A stretch of DNA of 35,326 nucleotides from a virus, in the IMG/VR virus record IMGVR_UViG_3300033150_002117, positions 1 through 35,326 of that record, one strand, 5' to 3'. This document shows positions 1 to 8,011 of this stretch, piece after piece. Position 1 is the first letter of the stretch. The number at the start of each line of letters is the position of its first letter. Under the pieces are notes generated by a model. The model had not been told where the DNA came from, made no database searches, and saw nothing but the letters and a program-made list of their open reading frames with translations. Made by a program: the position numbers and the translations under genes.

Positions 1-175
1 TGTATGCAAAGGTGCCCATCGGGAAGCGATCAACAGACGCTGATGTAAGCACATCTTCGCACTCAGCGCGTTCTCGGGCCGTAAGCGGCCTGAAGACGAA
101 GACGGTCGGCTCTTTGCTGTTCCGGTCCTCTCTCAAAACGTATTCCAGCTTGTCCTTCCTGCTGATTACGATCAT
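1..175 (-). CDS. Partial tail gene, tail-assembly-chaperone position
   Basis: Only the first 58 or so codons lie in the window; the gene continues past the left edge. The protein starts MIVISRKDKLEYVLREDR and includes a TARERAE segment. The start at 175 is chosen because GGAGG lies 6 bases upstream and because an ATG at 180 runs into a stop after two codons. It follows the tail tube gene directly. In long-tailed phages the gene after the tube is usually the tail assembly chaperone (often with a frameshifted second product) and then the tape measure. The chaperone assignment rests on position only; no family signature is recognised. Confidence 0.6.
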   Translation of the reverse strand, partial: MIVISRKDKLEYVLREDRNSKEPTVFVFRPLTARERAECEDVLTSASVDRFPMGTFAY

Positions 176-199
176 GCCATTCCTCCTTTCGATTGCCGA

Positions 200-1135
200 T
201 TACACGTGATCAATCATAAGCTCGTCATCGCCGCTGTCAGCCCTGAGCTTAAAAGTGATCGTATCAACCGCAACGCCATCCCTATCGCCGTCTTCCCGCC
301 CGATGACTTGGAATTTGGGCGCGCTGAACGACAACTTATTGCCGGTGCTTGTGCCAAGGTCAAAGGAAAAGGTGCCCGTTGTAGGCGTCGTTATATGGCT
401 GATCCAGTCCTGGGTCGCAACAAGTACCTTGTCCGGATCAATCGTTCCACCAGGGTCACGCGCGGTGATGATCGCGTAAGAGAGACCAGTAGCGGCGTTT
501 GCATCCTGCCGAATGGTCACCTCGTTGTTCATGTCGATCGTAAGCGCGCTTACTACCGCAGTTGTCCACGAAGCCCCGAAATTGAAGCTGATTGAGGCGT
601 TTTTCCACGTTACCGGAATGGTCGATTCATACGTCGGGGACCACATGGAAGAGTCCGTCGTATCGTCGAAGATTCCCGTGAAGGTAAACGTGGCGTAGGC
701 AACCTGGTTGGCTGCAAACTCAAAAGAAACGTTTCCTCGGGCTCCGTAGATCAGATCAAGCCTGCCGTCGTTGTTGACCCCAATGGTAAGCGTCGGGATT
801 GAATCCTCGTCACTTGTCGGCGTGTAGTAAACCGAATCGGCGTCTGTAGTCTCCTCAAAACCGCAGGCCCGAAGCAGCTTGCCCCAAGAGGGCGCGGTTG
901 TGGCGGTGCCTGAGCCTTTAAGCTCCACCCTGCAGGTGATCGTCCCGATCTTCGCGCCGGGTAGAGAGACAAGCGGTGAAATCGAAGACCGTAGTGGGTC
1001 CCTCACCACCTCTTCCGGGCTGAATGAGACGGAAATCTCATCGCAGAGAATGTTGGCGTCAGCATCTGCGAGGGTCTCCTTGGTCCCCTTGGTGCTTTCG
1101 ACCTTCGCAGCGAGCTGTTTCTTCCTGCTGAGCAT
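200..1135 (-). CDS. Major tail tube protein
   Basis: A 311-residue protein that probably polymerises into the tail tube through which DNA passes. It has the composition of phage tube proteins: rich in Thr, Ser, Gly and Asp with predicted beta strands, including FTFTGIFDD near residue 150 and ASISFNFGA near 180, and no cysteine-rich or membrane segments. A typical tail-tube phrase, the residues after CRVELKGSGT followed by WGKLLRACGF (about residues 67-93), is present. The ATG at 1135 has AGAGGAGG upstream. It lies between the tail terminator-like gene and the partial gene at 1-175, the usual place for the tube gene. Its size and the lack of a sheath gene favour a siphovirus tube over a myovirus one. 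Confidence 0.85.
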   Translation of the reverse strand: MLSRKKQLAAKVESTKGTKETLADADANILCDEISVSFSPEEVVRDPLRSSISPLVSLPGAKIGTITCRVELKGSGTATTAPSWGKLLRACGFEETTDADSVYYTPTSDEDSIPTLTIGVNNDGRLDLIYGARGNVSFEFAANQVAYATFTFTGIFDDTTDSSMWSPTYESTIPVTWKNASISFNFGASWTTAVVSALTIDMNNEVTIRQDANAATGLSYAIITARDPGGTIDPDKVLVATQDWISHITTPTTGTFSFDLGTSTGNKLSFSAPKFQVIGREDGDRDGVAVDTITFKLRADSGDDELMIDHV

Positions 1136-1149
1136 TTCGATGCCTCCTC

Positions 1150-1599
1150 TTATACAGCGGTGTACGGGTCACCCAAACGGTGCCTGTAAATGACCTCGAC
1201 TTCAAGGTTACAGGCCCCAAGCGGGGCGACTTCCTCCGATATATCGTAAACAATGCCGACGACGCGAGTGTCCAATGCAAGCCCGCCGCGGGTCGGGTCC
1301 ACATGTAACGCTTTTGTTATATCCGCAGCGAGCTTATGCACTGCATCCACCGTATCGTCGGCATCACTTGCTATGCCGAGAACCGAAATCGTTGCTTTCG
1401 ATTCCTTAACCTGCACCGCCAAGTCCGTTTTCTCTTCCGAAACGGCTGCCATGAAAACGGCGTCATATTGCGGCTGCGCAGGCATGAGGCTCATTCGGGA
1501 GGTTGTGCGCACGGTCCGCTCGTACCCGTTCGTCGGGCTGATCTGGCCGATTGCAGTCACCATGTTGTCCATAATCTGCGTAAGCAGCGGATCAGCCAC
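1150..1599 (-). CDS. Tail terminator-like (minor tail) protein
   Basis: A 149-residue protein in the place where long-tailed phages encode the tail terminator or completion protein that caps the tube at the head-proximal end (lambda gpU type). The length fits that family, and the C-terminus ends in a strand-rich stretch (CNLEVEVIYRHR) common in such proteins. The start is GTG at 1599, preceded by GGAGGAGCTGAGAG, and overlaps the end of the gp10-like gene by 8 bases, so the two are probably translationally coupled. The assignment uses gene order, length and general resemblance; no catalytic motif is expected. Confidence 0.65.
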   Translation of the reverse strand: MADPLLTQIMDNMVTAIGQISPTNGYERTVRTTSRMSLMPAQPQYDAVFMAAVSEEKTDLAVQVKESKATISVLGIASDADDTVDAVHKLAADITKALHVDPTRGGLALDTRVVGIVYDISEEVAPLGACNLEVEVIYRHRLGDPYTAV

Positions 1600-2173
1600 C
1601 TCTCAGCTCCTCCCTTGCGCGCTTGGCAAGCTCGGTTACAAGCGGTCTGAGCCTCCCCTCAACGTGTTTGCGGAACCTAAGCTGCGGCCGGACCCTTGCC
1701 TGTGGGACAAGAAGATACCACGGTCGCGGAGGACGCTTGCGAATATCAGCCAAAAAGGCATACCCGGAGCTCGATCTCCAGAGCTTAATATGCTTGGGCA
1801 ACGTCCGGCGCAGAGGCGATCGGAATACTTTCCGGTGCTTAATTCTGTCCCAAATGGGAATCGCCAGGGCTTTGGCCTTTACCGGCCTGACTATGCCGCC
1901 GTACTCAAGCAACCGGGCCTGCACTGCATCGCTTTGCAACGCCACCGATAAAGTGCCTATCCTGTTGGTCCCTTTTACAAGGTAGGTAAAACTCCTTGCC
2001 AAAGACCCGCTTCGGCTATGCACCGTGCCCCTGCCGGCTCCCAGCTTAGCCCTGAAGAGCTTAAGCGTGCGTCGCGCCCAAAAACCAAGACCCTTTCTGA
2101 ATCCCCTTGCAAGCCGCTCAGGCGCTTTGATAACGCCGTTTATGTGTCGCCATTTGATCGTTGCGATGATCAA
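1592..2173 (-). CDS. HK97 gp10-like head-tail joining protein
   Basis: A 193-residue, very basic protein resembling the HK97 gp10 / phage minor tail Z family, which joins the head connector to the tail. The family signs are a segment RSGSLARSF (about residues 54-62) followed by LEYGGIVRPVKAKALAIP (about 90-107), a common pattern in this group. It carries many Arg and Lys. The ATG at 2173 overlaps the stop of the upstream connector gene as ATGA, and the C-terminus overlaps the terminator-like gene. The order connector, gp10-like, terminator, tube is the standard one for HK97-type siphoviruses. Confidence 0.8.
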   Translation of the reverse strand: MIIATIKWRHINGVIKAPERLARGFRKGLGFWARRTLKLFRAKLGAGRGTVHSRSGSLARSFTYLVKGTNRIGTLSVALQSDAVQARLLEYGGIVRPVKAKALAIPIWDRIKHRKVFRSPLRRTLPKHIKLWRSSSGYAFLADIRKRPPRPWYLLVPQARVRPQLRFRKHVEGRLRPLVTELAKRAREELRGG

Positions 2174-2751
2174 ATCTGGGGCCTCCTATGGCTCAGAAGG
2201 GCCCTTCTCACCTCCGGCAGCCATTCAACGCCGGCTACAATCTCCAAAGTTTGGCCGCTGAGTGTCGTGGAAGCCACCTGGCCTAAACGCTTTCGCGTGT
2301 TCCAGTAATAGATAACCTGCCGGGCCACCGCGTGGCTTACGTCCGGCATCGCCGTCTTGAACGACGACGTGTCCGACGCAACCCCGCCTGTGTAGACGAT
2401 CCTGAGCGCTTGGCGGCCATGTGTGAGCGTGTTGGTATAAAATGTGACGATACCCAATTCGTCGTTTGTGATGTAATCATCGGTATCCATGTCGTCCGTG
2501 TTGTCCCAGTCCCAAGTGGGGTCATTCTTGACACTTGTTATGCTTGAGACCGGGTAAGCCTTCAGAGCGAAGACAAGCTGCCCGGGGAAGACATCGAAAA
2601 TCTCGGTGTAGCTTCCCGTTTCCAGGGTCCGCCCCATGAACTGCTCGGCTTCCTTGGACACAGCGCTTATAAGCAAACCGAGCTCCGTATCGTAGTCGTT
2701 GCTCGTTATTCCAAGGAGCGATTTAACGTCCGCAAGAGGGCAAAGATCCAC
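2170..2751 (-). CDS. Head-tail connector (gp6-like adaptor)
   Basis: A 193-residue protein of the gp6 / phiE125 gp8-like connector family, which forms a ring under the portal. The N-terminus (LADVKSLLGITSNDYDTELGLLISAVSKEAEQF, quoted from about residue 6 in two parts: LADVKSLLGI and DTELGLLISAVSKEAEQF) is the usual helical opening of this family, and residues after ALRIVYTGG lead into AVARQVIYYWNTRKRLG, another common connector pattern. The start is GTG at 2751; the previous stop shares its last base (TAGTG), with GAGGAGG upstream. It sits after the capsid gene, as expected. Confidence 0.85.
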   Translation of the reverse strand: MDLCPLADVKSLLGITSNDYDTELGLLISAVSKEAEQFMGRTLETGSYTEIFDVFPGQLVFALKAYPVSSITSVKNDPTWDWDNTDDMDTDDYITNDELGIVTFYTNTLTHGRQALRIVYTGGVASDTSSFKTAMPDVSHAVARQVIYYWNTRKRLGQVASTTLSGQTLEIVAGVEWLPEVRRALLSHRRPQI

Positions 2752-2993
2752 TACTTGGCCTCCTCAGGGGCTATGAAAGCGGTACACCGCTTGGGTCCTT
2801 TCATGGCTCGTGTCACAGGCTTCGGCTTTCTCTGCCTTTTCGGCACCAAGTCGAAGGGAAGCTCGTCGAGCAGGTATCTAAGTCCTGACTTATTCACATC
2901 CTCCTCGTCCATATAAAATTCTTCCCACGGACCACGGAAAAAGCTAAGCCTGAACGAGCTTCCCTTTTTCACGCGCCATTTCTTAAGCGCCAT
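2751..2993 (-). CDS. Small basic protein between capsid and connector, unknown
   Basis: An 80-residue protein, not recognised. It begins MALKKWRVKKGSSF and has a central acidic, aromatic stretch (GPWEEFYMDEEDVNK) and a lysine/arginine-rich C-terminal half. The ATG at 2993 is preferred over a longer upstream form because AAAGGAG lies 8 bases before it and because the longer form would start inside the capsid gene. It lies between the capsid and the head-tail connector and is coupled to the latter through a TAGTG junction, so a minor head or neck role is possible. This is inference from position only. Confidence 0.7.
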   Translation of the reverse strand: MALKKWRVKKGSSFRLSFFRGPWEEFYMDEEDVNKSGLRYLLDELPFDLVPKRQRKPKPVTRAMKGPKRCTAFIAPEEAK

Positions 2994-3072
2994 GAGCTGC
3001 ACTCCTTTCGTTACAAAAGGGGCCGGAAGGGGAGGCCGGAGCCTCCCCTCCCAGTCCTGTGCTCCGCCGACT

Positions 3073-4359
3073 TTACGTTGTGGTGTCCTTACACACACAC
3101 ACGGACTCCGGATTGATCAATCCAACGTCCATGGTGTAAACCGCCTTCACTTCAACGAGGTGCTTGGCCCACGCATCGCCACCGACTGAAGTCGAGGCAA
3201 GTTCCAGGCCGCCCCATTCGCAGAGGATGATATCAGGCACACGGGCGAGAATTATTGTCGCTTCATTGTTGCCGGTCCCGCCGTCCACGGTGATGTTAGA
3301 GGTCGTGTACACCGGGATGCCGTATAGCCTGGGAGCGTAAGCCTCCTGCTGTGTCGGGTTGATCACGAAATTGTTGGACTCGGAGTTCTTCACGAACCCG
3401 AGAATACCGTACCAGGTCCGCGGGTGCATGAACCAAGCACACCCTTCCAGCGGCACATTGTCGATCTCAAGCTCCTTCATGAAGTCGCGGAGCTTATCAA
3501 ACGTTATTGCCGCTGAACCAGCCGTAACGGAGTTGACACCAGTGACGTTTGCGATTCCACAGGGTTGGCCGCCAGAATCGCTTCCTTCGAGGATGGCGTC
3601 ATCAACGGCCCGCGCCAGCTCCTCGCCAAGGATCCTGCGTACAATGGTCTCAGCAGCAAGCTCGCTCGACCGGACGAGGAATTGAGTAAGCTGCACCCTG
3701 CCAACACACCAGTGCGGGTTGAGCTGGAGCTGGGCGGTCTTCATGGCCGTATCGGCATTGATGGCATCGCCCTCGTTGTTCAACCATTCTGTGCTCGGCG
3801 CATCGGTGACCTTAGGGATCTGGACCGGGGCACCGGTCGCTTGAAGAACCGTGCAGCCGGCCTTCCTGGCAACGACTTTTGCACCGTAGTAGGTGAAGAA
3901 TTCGTCAGCCAGAAAATCACCGGCTACAAAGTCCGAGCCTTCAGCGGTTCCGCCGCCGTAGCTGAGGGTCTTGTAGTACCCCTCCTTCTGAGCGATCTCA
4001 GCGCTGGCTTCAAGCGCCATCTTCTCAAACGGCGCATGCTTCCAGTCACCTGTCATCTTCGCCCGGATATACCGCACGAAGGAGAACTCGTCATAAGGAA
4101 TCTTGCCGCTCTTACGGATCTTCTCAAGAAACTTAGCCTGCATTTCCTTTGTGCGTTCGGCCACTTCCTCAGGATCATAAGAGCTCCAGCTCTGCACCAC
4201 TTTGGCGATCTTGGAGTCCGACCGCTCTTCAGCCTCAGCTTTTGCCTTGGCCTCGGCGAGAACAGTCACCTTCTGCGCAAGCGGCTTTACCGCTTCCTCA
4301 ACGGCCTTGTTTATAAGCTCGTTGAGCTGCGTTTGAGTAAGCTCAATCGTCTTGCTCAT
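3073..4359 (-). CDS. Major capsid protein, HK97 fold, with N-terminal scaffold
   Basis: A 428-residue capsid protein of the HK97 gp5 type. The first 100 or so residues form a charged, probably coiled-coil delta/scaffold region (repeated Ala, Glu and Lys, such as LAEAKAKAEAEERSD) that the prohead protease would remove. The rest has the family pattern: an early AGDFLADEFFTYYG, then LEGSDSGGQPCGIANVTGV near residue 265, a WFMHPRTWYGI segment in the P-domain, and LYGIPVYTT. The ATG at 4359 has GGAGGGAG upstream and overlaps the protease gene by 17 bases. No separate scaffold gene is present, in keeping with the built-in delta domain. Confidence 0.95.
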   Translation of the reverse strand: MSKTIELTQTQLNELINKAVEEAVKPLAQKVTVLAEAKAKAEAEERSDSKIAKVVQSWSSYDPEEVAERTKEMQAKFLEKIRKSGKIPYDEFSFVRYIRAKMTGDWKHAPFEKMALEASAEIAQKEGYYKTLSYGGGTAEGSDFVAGDFLADEFFTYYGAKVVARKAGCTVLQATGAPVQIPKVTDAPSTEWLNNEGDAINADTAMKTAQLQLNPHWCVGRVQLTQFLVRSSELAAETIVRRILGEELARAVDDAILEGSDSGGQPCGIANVTGVNSVTAGSAAITFDKLRDFMKELEIDNVPLEGCAWFMHPRTWYGILGFVKNSESNNFVINPTQQEAYAPRLYGIPVYTTSNITVDGGTGNNEATIILARVPDIILCEWGGLELASTSVGGDAWAKHLVEVKAVYTMDVGLINPESVCVCKDTTT

Positions 4360-5944
4360 GGTCGTTATCTCCCTCCATTTTGATTCTGATGGTCATTTCT
4401 TCGTTCCGTTCATCCGATGGGGGATCGTCCGCTACGATACGAAACCTAAGCGGAGATTTATCTTGGCCTTGCTCCTGCTTCTGCCTTTCGTTCTCCCCTT
4501 GGGGAGTCGATTCGGCTTTCCGCTCGGGAGCGAATGCCTCGATAAGTTCCACCCAAATGTCGTCTACAAACTTCAGCAAGTCAGGGTGATCCTTCACCCA
4601 CTTCTTCGCCTTGTCAATGGTCCAGCCGTCGTCCTTCGGGAACCGAAGGCTTTGAATTTTGGTGGTGTCCTGCCCCTTGGGCCTGCCTATTACAGCGAAA
4701 ACCCTTGGCTTGGATTTCTTAAGCGTTATCCTGCGGAAGCTGTCCTTCTCAAACTCATCCGGGTCGCGGACACGATACTTGATCTCGGTCCAGCTTTCCG
4801 AGTCTTCCCAACCCGGCTTTGTCACAACCTCGGGTGCTTCTTTGAACTCAGGGGGCTCTTTCCCGAACTGCTTGTAATGCTGCGCCAGGTGGTTGTAAAC
4901 GCCTTTGCGGTCCTTCTCCGGAATATCGGTCTTTCCCTGCATGAGTCGGGCCATGGCCGCAGCAACCCCGCGCCAGACAACAGGCTGGGCACCGTCGCCT
5001 TTGTGATGCGGCAGCTTATACCATTGCCGCTCTGCAGGATCAAAGCCGTCTGCAGAGGAGTTGACCCAAGCGTGCATTCGACGCAGCTTCTTGGCGTCGC
5101 CGGTTGCCTTCTTCAGCTCTTCACCTGCATTCCAGGGCGTATCTTCAGGAGCTTTCGGCCCGTCGCTGTGTACCGAGTAGGGAATCGCCCCCTTTATCTC
5201 GACTCCTTCGTAGGGGTCTTCCTCAGATGTCGGCGGCGGCGTTTCCTCCTCTTTCTTCTCCTCCGCTTCACTTTTTTTGCCCTGCTCCTCAAGCTGCTTC
5301 TTTATCCGGGCTGTTGTGTGAAGCGCTTCGTATGACTGGATCAAGTCCAGGTGGGCCATTGCAAGCTCAACCTCACGCGGGACTTCCACCTGGCCGTTTG
5401 AGATGGCCTTGCGCAGGGCCTGGGGATTCGCCGGGACCGGGCAAATCGAAAGCTCCCAGAGCTCCTTCTTCTCGAATTTAAGCCCGGGTCTTAAGTCCGG
5501 ATTCTCCTCAAGGCGCTTTTCGAGCTCTTCCTCGCTTTCCTCGATCGGCTTTGACTTCAAGCTCTGGAAGCCGACGGAAACGGCGTTGAGAAAGCCCCCG
5601 TCCACCAACTTGCGTATCTGCTCTGCAAAAGGATTGGCATCTTCCGGGGCGAACTCCACCTCAAAGACCCAGCCGTAGTTGCCGTCCGGGGTTTTCCCTT
5701 TCTTGATCTGCAGCGTCCTTCCCACAGGCGGCAGATCGTATCTATGAGCCCACAAGACGACGGGGTTACGCAGGTAATTGTCAAACTGCCAGCCGTCAAG
5801 CGGGATCTCATCGCCCATTCGGTCCCGGATCGCGGTTGTGCCGATGAACCTGTACACACGGTCCTTGTCCGGTACGGACCGCACCTGGCAGAAAAGCGTT
5901 CCTCTGTCCAACTTGGCAATGTCGGGTTTGCTCTGGTTACCCAT
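4343..5944 (-). CDS. Prohead protease with long C-terminal extension
   Basis: A 533-residue protein. Residues 1-210 match the HK97 gp4-type prohead serine protease: catalytic His67 in LWAHRYDLPP and Ser123 in AVSVGFQ, with the family ending ELSICPVPANPQA near 195. It cleaves the capsid delta domain inside the prohead. The remaining 320 residues are unusual. They include a Glu/Lys-rich linker, a conserved-looking block with MHAWVNSS, WYKLPHHKGDG and VYNHLAQHYKQFGKEPPEF (reminiscent of DUF6582-like blocks often fused to such proteases), and a second block DGWTIDKAKKWVKDHPD. The start at 5944 overlaps the stop of the upstream gene and has GGAG 9 bases before it; an upstream in-frame start is possible. 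Confidence 0.9.
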   Translation of the reverse strand: MGNQSKPDIAKLDRGTLFCQVRSVPDKDRVYRFIGTTAIRDRMGDEIPLDGWQFDNYLRNPVVLWAHRYDLPPVGRTLQIKKGKTPDGNYGWVFEVEFAPEDANPFAEQIRKLVDGGFLNAVSVGFQSLKSKPIEESEEELEKRLEENPDLRPGLKFEKKELWELSICPVPANPQALRKAISNGQVEVPREVELAMAHLDLIQSYEALHTTARIKKQLEEQGKKSEAEEKKEEETPPPTSEEDPYEGVEIKGAIPYSVHSDGPKAPEDTPWNAGEELKKATGDAKKLRRMHAWVNSSADGFDPAERQWYKLPHHKGDGAQPVVWRGVAAAMARLMQGKTDIPEKDRKGVYNHLAQHYKQFGKEPPEFKEAPEVVTKPGWEDSESWTEIKYRVRDPDEFEKDSFRRITLKKSKPRVFAVIGRPKGQDTTKIQSLRFPKDDGWTIDKAKKWVKDHPDLLKFVDDIWVELIEAFAPERKAESTPQGENERQKQEQGQDKSPLRFRIVADDPPSDERNEEMTIRIKMEGDNDHEQDD

Positions 5945-6236
5945 TTTTAGCCGCTCCGTTTCCATTGAGCTTGTCAACTTTCTGTTCAAGAAGCCGAACG
6001 CTCACGATCAGCTCACCGAGTTTCTCGTTGAGCATATTCTGTATCTGGGCGAAACGCTCGACCATTTCTGTATGCCATGAAGCCTCGCGTTCGCGCTGTC
6101 TGTCAAACTGCGTCTCTATTTCTTTCAGCCGCATTTTCAGGTTTCTCACTGCAAGACCCAAGTTCGCTGCGTAAGCTATGGCCGCAGCGGCCGTCGCAAA
6201 AACAGCCACCAAACTCTGAAGTTCCCCTATCTCCAC
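5937..6236 (-). CDS. Small membrane / coiled-coil protein, unknown
   Basis: A 99-residue protein with one probable membrane segment near the N-terminus (LQSLVAVFATAAAAIAYAA, about residues 6-24), followed by a long amphipathic, charged helix that looks like a coiled coil (residues 30-90). The start codon is GTG at 6236 with GAGGAAAG upstream. The stop overlaps the protease start by 8 bases. It lies between portal and protease, where some HK97-like phages carry small accessory proteins. The layout also resembles XhlA-type membrane-associated lysis proteins, but the place inside the head operon argues against a lysis role. Function unknown. Confidence 0.75.
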   Translation of the reverse strand: MEIGELQSLVAVFATAAAAIAYAANLGLAVRNLKMRLKEIETQFDRQREREASWHTEMVERFAQIQNMLNEKLGELIVSVRLLEQKVDKLNGNGAAKNG

Positions 6237-6256
6237 TTCTCAGCTTTCCTCTCAAC

Positions 6257-7990
6257 TCAAAGTTGCACATCCAAAGCTGTCTCCACCATGTCCTTCAAAG
6301 CTCGCCTGGCAGCCTTAACGCCGTCGGCAAGGCCGCGTTCGGCGATTTCTTTTCTCAACTGCCTGTAAATCTCGCTTGCAAACTTCCCCGGGGTCCATGC
6401 CGGCCTGGCACCGTTGCCCGTGGCTTCCTTCACCGCAAGCTCAAAGGATTCAAACAGCTCGGCCACCCTCTGCTCAAACGCTTCACAAGCCTGGGCCGGG
6501 ATCTCAATGGTATCCCCTGGCTTGGCCCGCTCAGCTTGCTTTCTGAGCCTGAGCTTGACCTTCTGGAAAAAGCCCCTCGTGGCGGTGAGAAGCTCCGCTT
6601 TGTAGGGCCTTGCAAGGTCCATTAAGAAATCAAGGCTGGGACCGGGTGTAGCTGAAGGCCGCTCCTGAAAATGCTGCCATTCGTCGGCAGGCGTGGCGTC
6701 ACTGCGTTCCGCGGGCGCTGAAACCGGATGGGTCCTGGCAGAGACAAGGGGCTTCCCATAGGGAGCCACGTTCACAGGTACAAAGGAGGTATCACCAACA
6801 CCAGGTAAGTTAGGGAAACCCAGCCCCAGCCTCTCGTTGATCACATTAAAAGGCACTCCCATGTTCCAGAGCTTAACCGCACGGGCAAGCTTGGCATCAA
6901 GAAGCTCCTGAAGCGCTGAGACCTCCGTAAGGTCAAAAGCCCCACGGGGACTTGTAGGCTCCACCTTGAGCGGGTCGTCCTCAATCGGAGCCCAAAGCTG
7001 CGAGTCAAGCGTGGCCTCAATCAGCCTTATAAGCGGAAGGACGGTGCCCTCCCAGAACTGGCGGTGAATAGTGTCAGCCGTCGCCTTGTACACCCGCTCC
7101 ATAACGCCGAGAAGCGAGCTCGGCACGTTGAAAACAGCGCAGATCTCTTCCCTTGTGAGCTTCCTCTGGTCAATGAAGAGCATGTCATCATGGCTGATCG
7201 TGAAGGGGTCGTAACTTACACCGCCTTCAAGGAAGATCGTGCGGAAGGCCTTTTGCAGCCCCTCGTACTTTGCGCTGAACTGCTCTTCTATGAGTTTCTT
7301 TTCCTCTGGAGTCAGGAGGCGATCGACCTTCAGGACCCCGCCCGGGTTGGCTGAGTTCTCAAAATAGCTCTTGTTGAAAAGCATTGCAGCCCAGTCCATT
7401 TGGACCGACAGCTTGGCCGCCTCAAGCGGGCTGAGACCCCAGTCAAGAGGGCCGCCGTAGGGGTTGTAAAGCCTGCACCAGACGATCTGATAGGGAGCAA
7501 GCTCAATGGGAGGCTCAGAGGGCCGGTTCGGGGGGCGATAGATCCAGCTTTTAACCGTGTTGGACTTCTTATCCGTAACAAGCTGGAACCTCTTGTGGCT
7601 CAGAACCACAATCCGCTTGGGCGCTTCGCGCCAACTGCGGCGGTCAAGCACCCAAATGGCGTTTCCGTTGAGGAGAAGCGTGGTAACCGTGGCGGACCAC
7701 AGGTCCCCGTGGTTCCAATACTGGTTCGGCTGCCTGAAAACACGCCACCAGGGGCCGCTTGTTATAGGCCCGCTTCCTGAGAAAAGCCTGTAGGGGACAG
7801 AGGCCACACGGCTGCTTATGGCGTTTACCGCAGCGTAAACCCAAGGATGCTGCGCATACGGCTTGTCAATATCAGTGCCTGCGACCTTGATGGGGTTTAC
7901 AACGGCCCAGGATTTCTCAAGGTAGTTGTCAAGAGCCGTCTTGGTCCTTCCCCTCTGTCGCCTGAAAAGCTCAAGGATCCTGCGAAACAA
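6257..7990 (-). CDS. Portal protein, HK97 family
   Basis: A 577-residue portal that forms the dodecameric ring at the capsid vertex. Family signs: AQHPWVYAAVNAISSRVASVP near residue 45-65 (quoted in part as HPWVYAAVNAISSRVASVP), a GNAIWVLDRR strand, WGLSPLEAAKLSVQMD (about 190-205), the stem-helix region DMLFIDQRKLTREEICAVF, and FNVPSSLLGVMERVYKATAD (in part PSSLLG). The C-terminal 170 residues are a helical extension rich in Arg, Lys and Glu, longer than in HK97 itself. The start is TTG at 7990 with GGAGGG 8 bases upstream; no better ATG is seen. It follows the large terminase, as is standard. Confidence 0.95.
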   Translation of the reverse strand: MFRRILELFRRQRGRTKTALDNYLEKSWAVVNPIKVAGTDIDKPYAQHPWVYAAVNAISSRVASVPYRLFSGSGPITSGPWWRVFRQPNQYWNHGDLWSATVTTLLLNGNAIWVLDRRSWREAPKRIVVLSHKRFQLVTDKKSNTVKSWIYRPPNRPSEPPIELAPYQIVWCRLYNPYGGPLDWGLSPLEAAKLSVQMDWAAMLFNKSYFENSANPGGVLKVDRLLTPEEKKLIEEQFSAKYEGLQKAFRTIFLEGGVSYDPFTISHDDMLFIDQRKLTREEICAVFNVPSSLLGVMERVYKATADTIHRQFWEGTVLPLIRLIEATLDSQLWAPIEDDPLKVEPTSPRGAFDLTEVSALQELLDAKLARAVKLWNMGVPFNVINERLGLGFPNLPGVGDTSFVPVNVAPYGKPLVSARTHPVSAPAERSDATPADEWQHFQERPSATPGPSLDFLMDLARPYKAELLTATRGFFQKVKLRLRKQAERAKPGDTIEIPAQACEAFEQRVAELFESFELAVKEATGNGARPAWTPGKFASEIYRQLRKEIAERGLADGVKAARRALKDMVETALDVQL

Positions 7991-8011
7991 TCGAGCCGCC
8001 CTCCACAGGGA

